Shown here: piece by piece, positions 22,446-23,996 of the stretch
Numbering within the stretch: the first letter of the stretch is position 1
Layout: each line of letters starts with the position of its first letter
Assembly (NCBI GenBank): GCA_005888335.1
Contig: VAWY01000124.1
Span: 76,303 to 100,298 of the forward strand
DNA length: 23,996 bases
Reading direction: 5' to 3'
From: Actinomycetota bacterium
GTDB lineage: Bacteria; Actinomycetota; Thermoleophilia; Solirubrobacterales; Solirubrobacteraceae
Position numbers and translations under genes: made by a program
The notes under the pieces: generated by a model
Databases searched by the model: none
What the model saw: only the letters and a program-made list of their open reading frames with translations
Told to the model about the DNA's origin: nothing

Positions 22446-23343
22446 ACGGTCGCCGGACGGCAACGGAAACGGCGCCGGGCCCGAGCCGGGCTTCGATCCC
22501 CGCTCCACCGTGCTGCTCGACCAGGCGGCGGCGTACGAGTACGCCCTCCACGAGGGCGCGGTCCAGTTCGGCGAGGAGGAGCCCGGCCACTTCTGGTCGA
22601 TCTACGTCAAGGATTGCTACAAGCGCTTCGGCTCCAACGCGGTGCTCAACGGCGTCGACGTCGGCATCCCCGAGGGGATGATCACCGTGATCCTGGGGCC
22701 GTCGGGCACCGGCAAGAGCGTGCTCATCAAGCACCTGATCGGGCTGATGTTCCCCGACGACGGCGACGTGATCGTCCACGGCGAGTCGCTGCGCAAGATG
22801 AAGCTCAGCCGGCTGCTGGAGGTGCGCCGCAAGTTCGGCATCCTCTTCCAGGACGGCGCGCTGTTCGGGTCGATGTCGGTGTACGACAACGTCGCCTTCC
22901 CGCTGCGCCAGCACACCGACCTGCCGGAGGACGAGATCGCCGAGATCGTCAACGCGCGGCTCGACGACGTCGGCCTGACCAACGCGGCGAACCGCCTGCC
23001 CAACGAGCTGTCGGGCGGCATGCGCAAGCGCGCGGGCTTCGCGCGCGCGCTCGTGCTCGAGCCCGAGATCGTGATGTTCGACGAGCCGGACTCCGGGCTG
23101 GACCCGGTGCGCACCGCGCTGCTCGCCCAGCTGATCATGAAGATGCACACCAAGCACGGCGGGACGTACATCGTGATCACCCACAACATCGACGCCGCGC
23201 GCAAGCTCGGCGAGTACATCGCGGTGCTGTGGAAGGGGCGGATCGTGCAGGCGGGCAGCCGGGACGAGATGTTCACCTCGCCCAACCCGTTCGTGCGGCA
23301 GTTCCTCGCGGGAGCCGAAGAGGGCCCGCTTGGGATGGAATGA
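22438..23343 (+). CDS. mceG: MCE-system ABC ATPase, MceG/MlaF family
   Basis: A 301-residue ATPase that energises lipid uptake by the YrbE permease pair at the cytoplasmic face. Walker A GPSGTGKS (87-94); Q-loop region FQDGALFGSMSVYDNVAFPL, typical of MceG/MlaF; signature LSGGM (191-195); Walker B VMFDEPDSGLDP with D215 and E216; H-loop H249 in THN. The first 50 or so residues are an acidic extension before the ABC fold. The protein ends at FLAGAEEGPLGME, whereas mycobacterial MceG, from memory, continues about 70 residues beyond the matching point. It is encoded about 21 kb after the permeases and not beside them, and its ATG overlaps the upstream stop by eight bases. It is the only ATPase in the window able to serve the permeases. 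Confidence 0.95.
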   Translation: MLERSPDGNGNGAGPEPGFDPRSTVLLDQAAAYEYALHEGAVQFGEEEPGHFWSIYVKDCYKRFGSNAVLNGVDVGIPEGMITVILGPSGTGKSVLIKHLIGLMFPDDGDVIVHGESLRKMKLSRLLEVRRKFGILFQDGALFGSMSVYDNVAFPLRQHTDLPEDEIAEIVNARLDDVGLTNAANRLPNELSGGMRKRAGFARALVLEPEIVMFDEPDSGLDPVRTALLAQLIMKMHTKHGGTYIVITHNIDAARKLGEYIAVLWKGRIVQAGSRDEMFTSPNPFVRQFLAGAEEGPLGME

Positions 23344-23344
23344 C

Positions 23345-23996
23345 TCAGGCCGTCACGAGCTCGTGCTCGAGCTGCTCGGCAAGCTGCGCCATCCCGAGCT
23401 CGCGCGCGGCGGCGCGGGCGCTGTCCGCGAGCGCGCGCGCTCGCTCGATGTCGTCCGGGCGGCCGCGCGCGACGAGCATGCGCGCGTAACCGGCCTCGGT
23501 GCGCGCCTGCCAGGCGCGCGCGCCCATCAACCCGTCGAGGCCGAGCGCGACCTCGAAGTGCTTCTCGGCGCGCTCCCACTGGCGCATCGTGCTCGCGAGT
23601 AGCCCGAGCGCGCGATCGGCCGAGCCGAAGCAGGCCCACCCGTCGGGCATGACGACGATCCGCCCGGCGTAGGGCTCCATGAGGGCGTAGATCTCCTGCG
23701 CGCGCGGCGCGTCGCCCAGGTACGCGCAGCAGTCGGCCAGCGCCGTGATCGAGACGAGCCACTGGAGGTCGCGCGGCAGCGCGGCGAAGCCCGCCCTGGC
23801 GACCGCCTCGAAGGCCTTCGCCGCCTCGGCGCGCCGCCCGTCCTCGGCGTAGACGAACGGCAGGCCGGCGTCGCGCCAGCGGGTCGCCGGGTAGCGCTCG
23901 GCGAGCTCCTCGAACGTCGACATGAGCTCGCCCCAGCCGCCCCGGCCGATGGCGGAGACAAGCGTCTGGATCGCGTAGGCATGCGCCGCGTCGGAC
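23345..23996 (-). CDS. TPR-rich C-terminal part of a large LuxR/cyclase-type ATPase regulator
   Basis: The frame is open on the minus strand from the window edge to a TGA at 23345-23347, giving 216 visible C-terminal residues; the start is outside. A methionine at 23923 is internal, since the frame continues upstream without a stop (ending toward the edge as SDAAHAYAIQTLVSAIG). Repeated helix pairs with TPR spacing are seen: WRDAGLPFVYAEDGRRAEA, ITALADCCAYLGDAPRAQEIY, ALGLLASTMRQWERAEKHFE, ARTEAGYARMLVARGRPDD. The text ending AARELGMAQLAEQLE is typical of the C-terminus of large AAA-ATPase regulators or adenylate cyclases in actinobacteria. It is convergent with mceG, one base between stops, and probably not part of the lipid system. 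Confidence 0.75.
   Translation of the reverse strand, partial: SDAAHAYAIQTLVSAIGRGGWGELMSTFEELAERYPATRWRDAGLPFVYAEDGRRAEAAKAFEAVARAGFAALPRDLQWLVSITALADCCAYLGDAPRAQEIYALMEPYAGRIVVMPDGWACFGSADRALGLLASTMRQWERAEKHFEVALGLDGLMGARAWQARTEAGYARMLVARGRPDDIERARALADSARAAARELGMAQLAEQLEHELVTA

Noticed and set aside
23527..23982. Alternative minus-strand frame at the right edge
   Set aside because: It is an arginine/serine-rich shadow; the TPR-containing frame ending at 23345 runs through the same stretch and to the window edge.

Overview
The window is a very GC-rich stretch of actinobacterial type. Its genes are densely packed with ATGA, TGATG and GTGA start/stop overlaps. It carries a full actinobacterial-style MCE set: two YrbE permeases, six MCE proteins, and an MceG-type ATPase with the GVLFQDGALF-like Q-loop region seen in mycobacteria. 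The gene mix (MCE operon followed by an RND/MMPL-type pump and FadD, with a LuxR/cyclase-type TPR protein at the edge) fits Thermoleophilia/Solirubrobacterales better than mycobacteria. That placement is inference from general resemblance, not a search result.

Layout. 1-228 is the end of a STAS-domain protein. 229-394 is a short non-coding stretch with a GC hairpin and a twice-repeated CCCCATGGGG palindrome. 395-14740 is one continuous co-directional block: yrbEA, yrbEB, mceA-F, a 12-TM RND/MMPL transporter, and three genes I do not recognise (two membrane, one soluble). A strong GC hairpin (14752-14769) closes it. 14843-19705 holds an acyl-CoA synthetase, a small two-TM protein, gpsA, and one long reading frame encoding two alpha/beta hydrolase domains in tandem. 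After another G/C-tract element, 19810-23343 holds a free-standing SCP2 lipid-carrier protein, a zinc alcohol dehydrogenase, a protein joining a regulator-like helical domain to a second SCP2 domain, and the MceG ATPase. On the minus strand, 23345-23996 is the C-terminal part of a TPR-rich protein that runs off the window.

How it may work together (inference). YrbEA/YrbEB with MceG would form the ABC transporter core and MceA-F the envelope-spanning heterohexameric lipid conduit. Imported acylglycerol or sterol-like lipid could be bound by the SCP2 proteins, cleaved by the tandem hydrolase/monoacylglycerol-lipase-like protein, and activated by the acyl-CoA synthetase. GpsA connects to glycerol-3-phosphate, and the alcohol dehydrogenase could oxidise an alcohol product. 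The locus therefore reads as an import-and-processing module for glycerolipids, with its ATPase translationally coupled to an SCP2-fused protein.

Most noteworthy: the in-frame double hydrolase with an internal ribosome binding site; the regulator-like/SCP2 fusion overlapping mceG; a cysteine pattern in which four of six MCE proteins carry exactly two cysteines, both in the C-terminal cap, and the other two carry none; and repeated G/C-tract palindromes at transcription-unit boundaries. No rRNA, tRNA, CRISPR array, insertion sequence or phage gene was seen.
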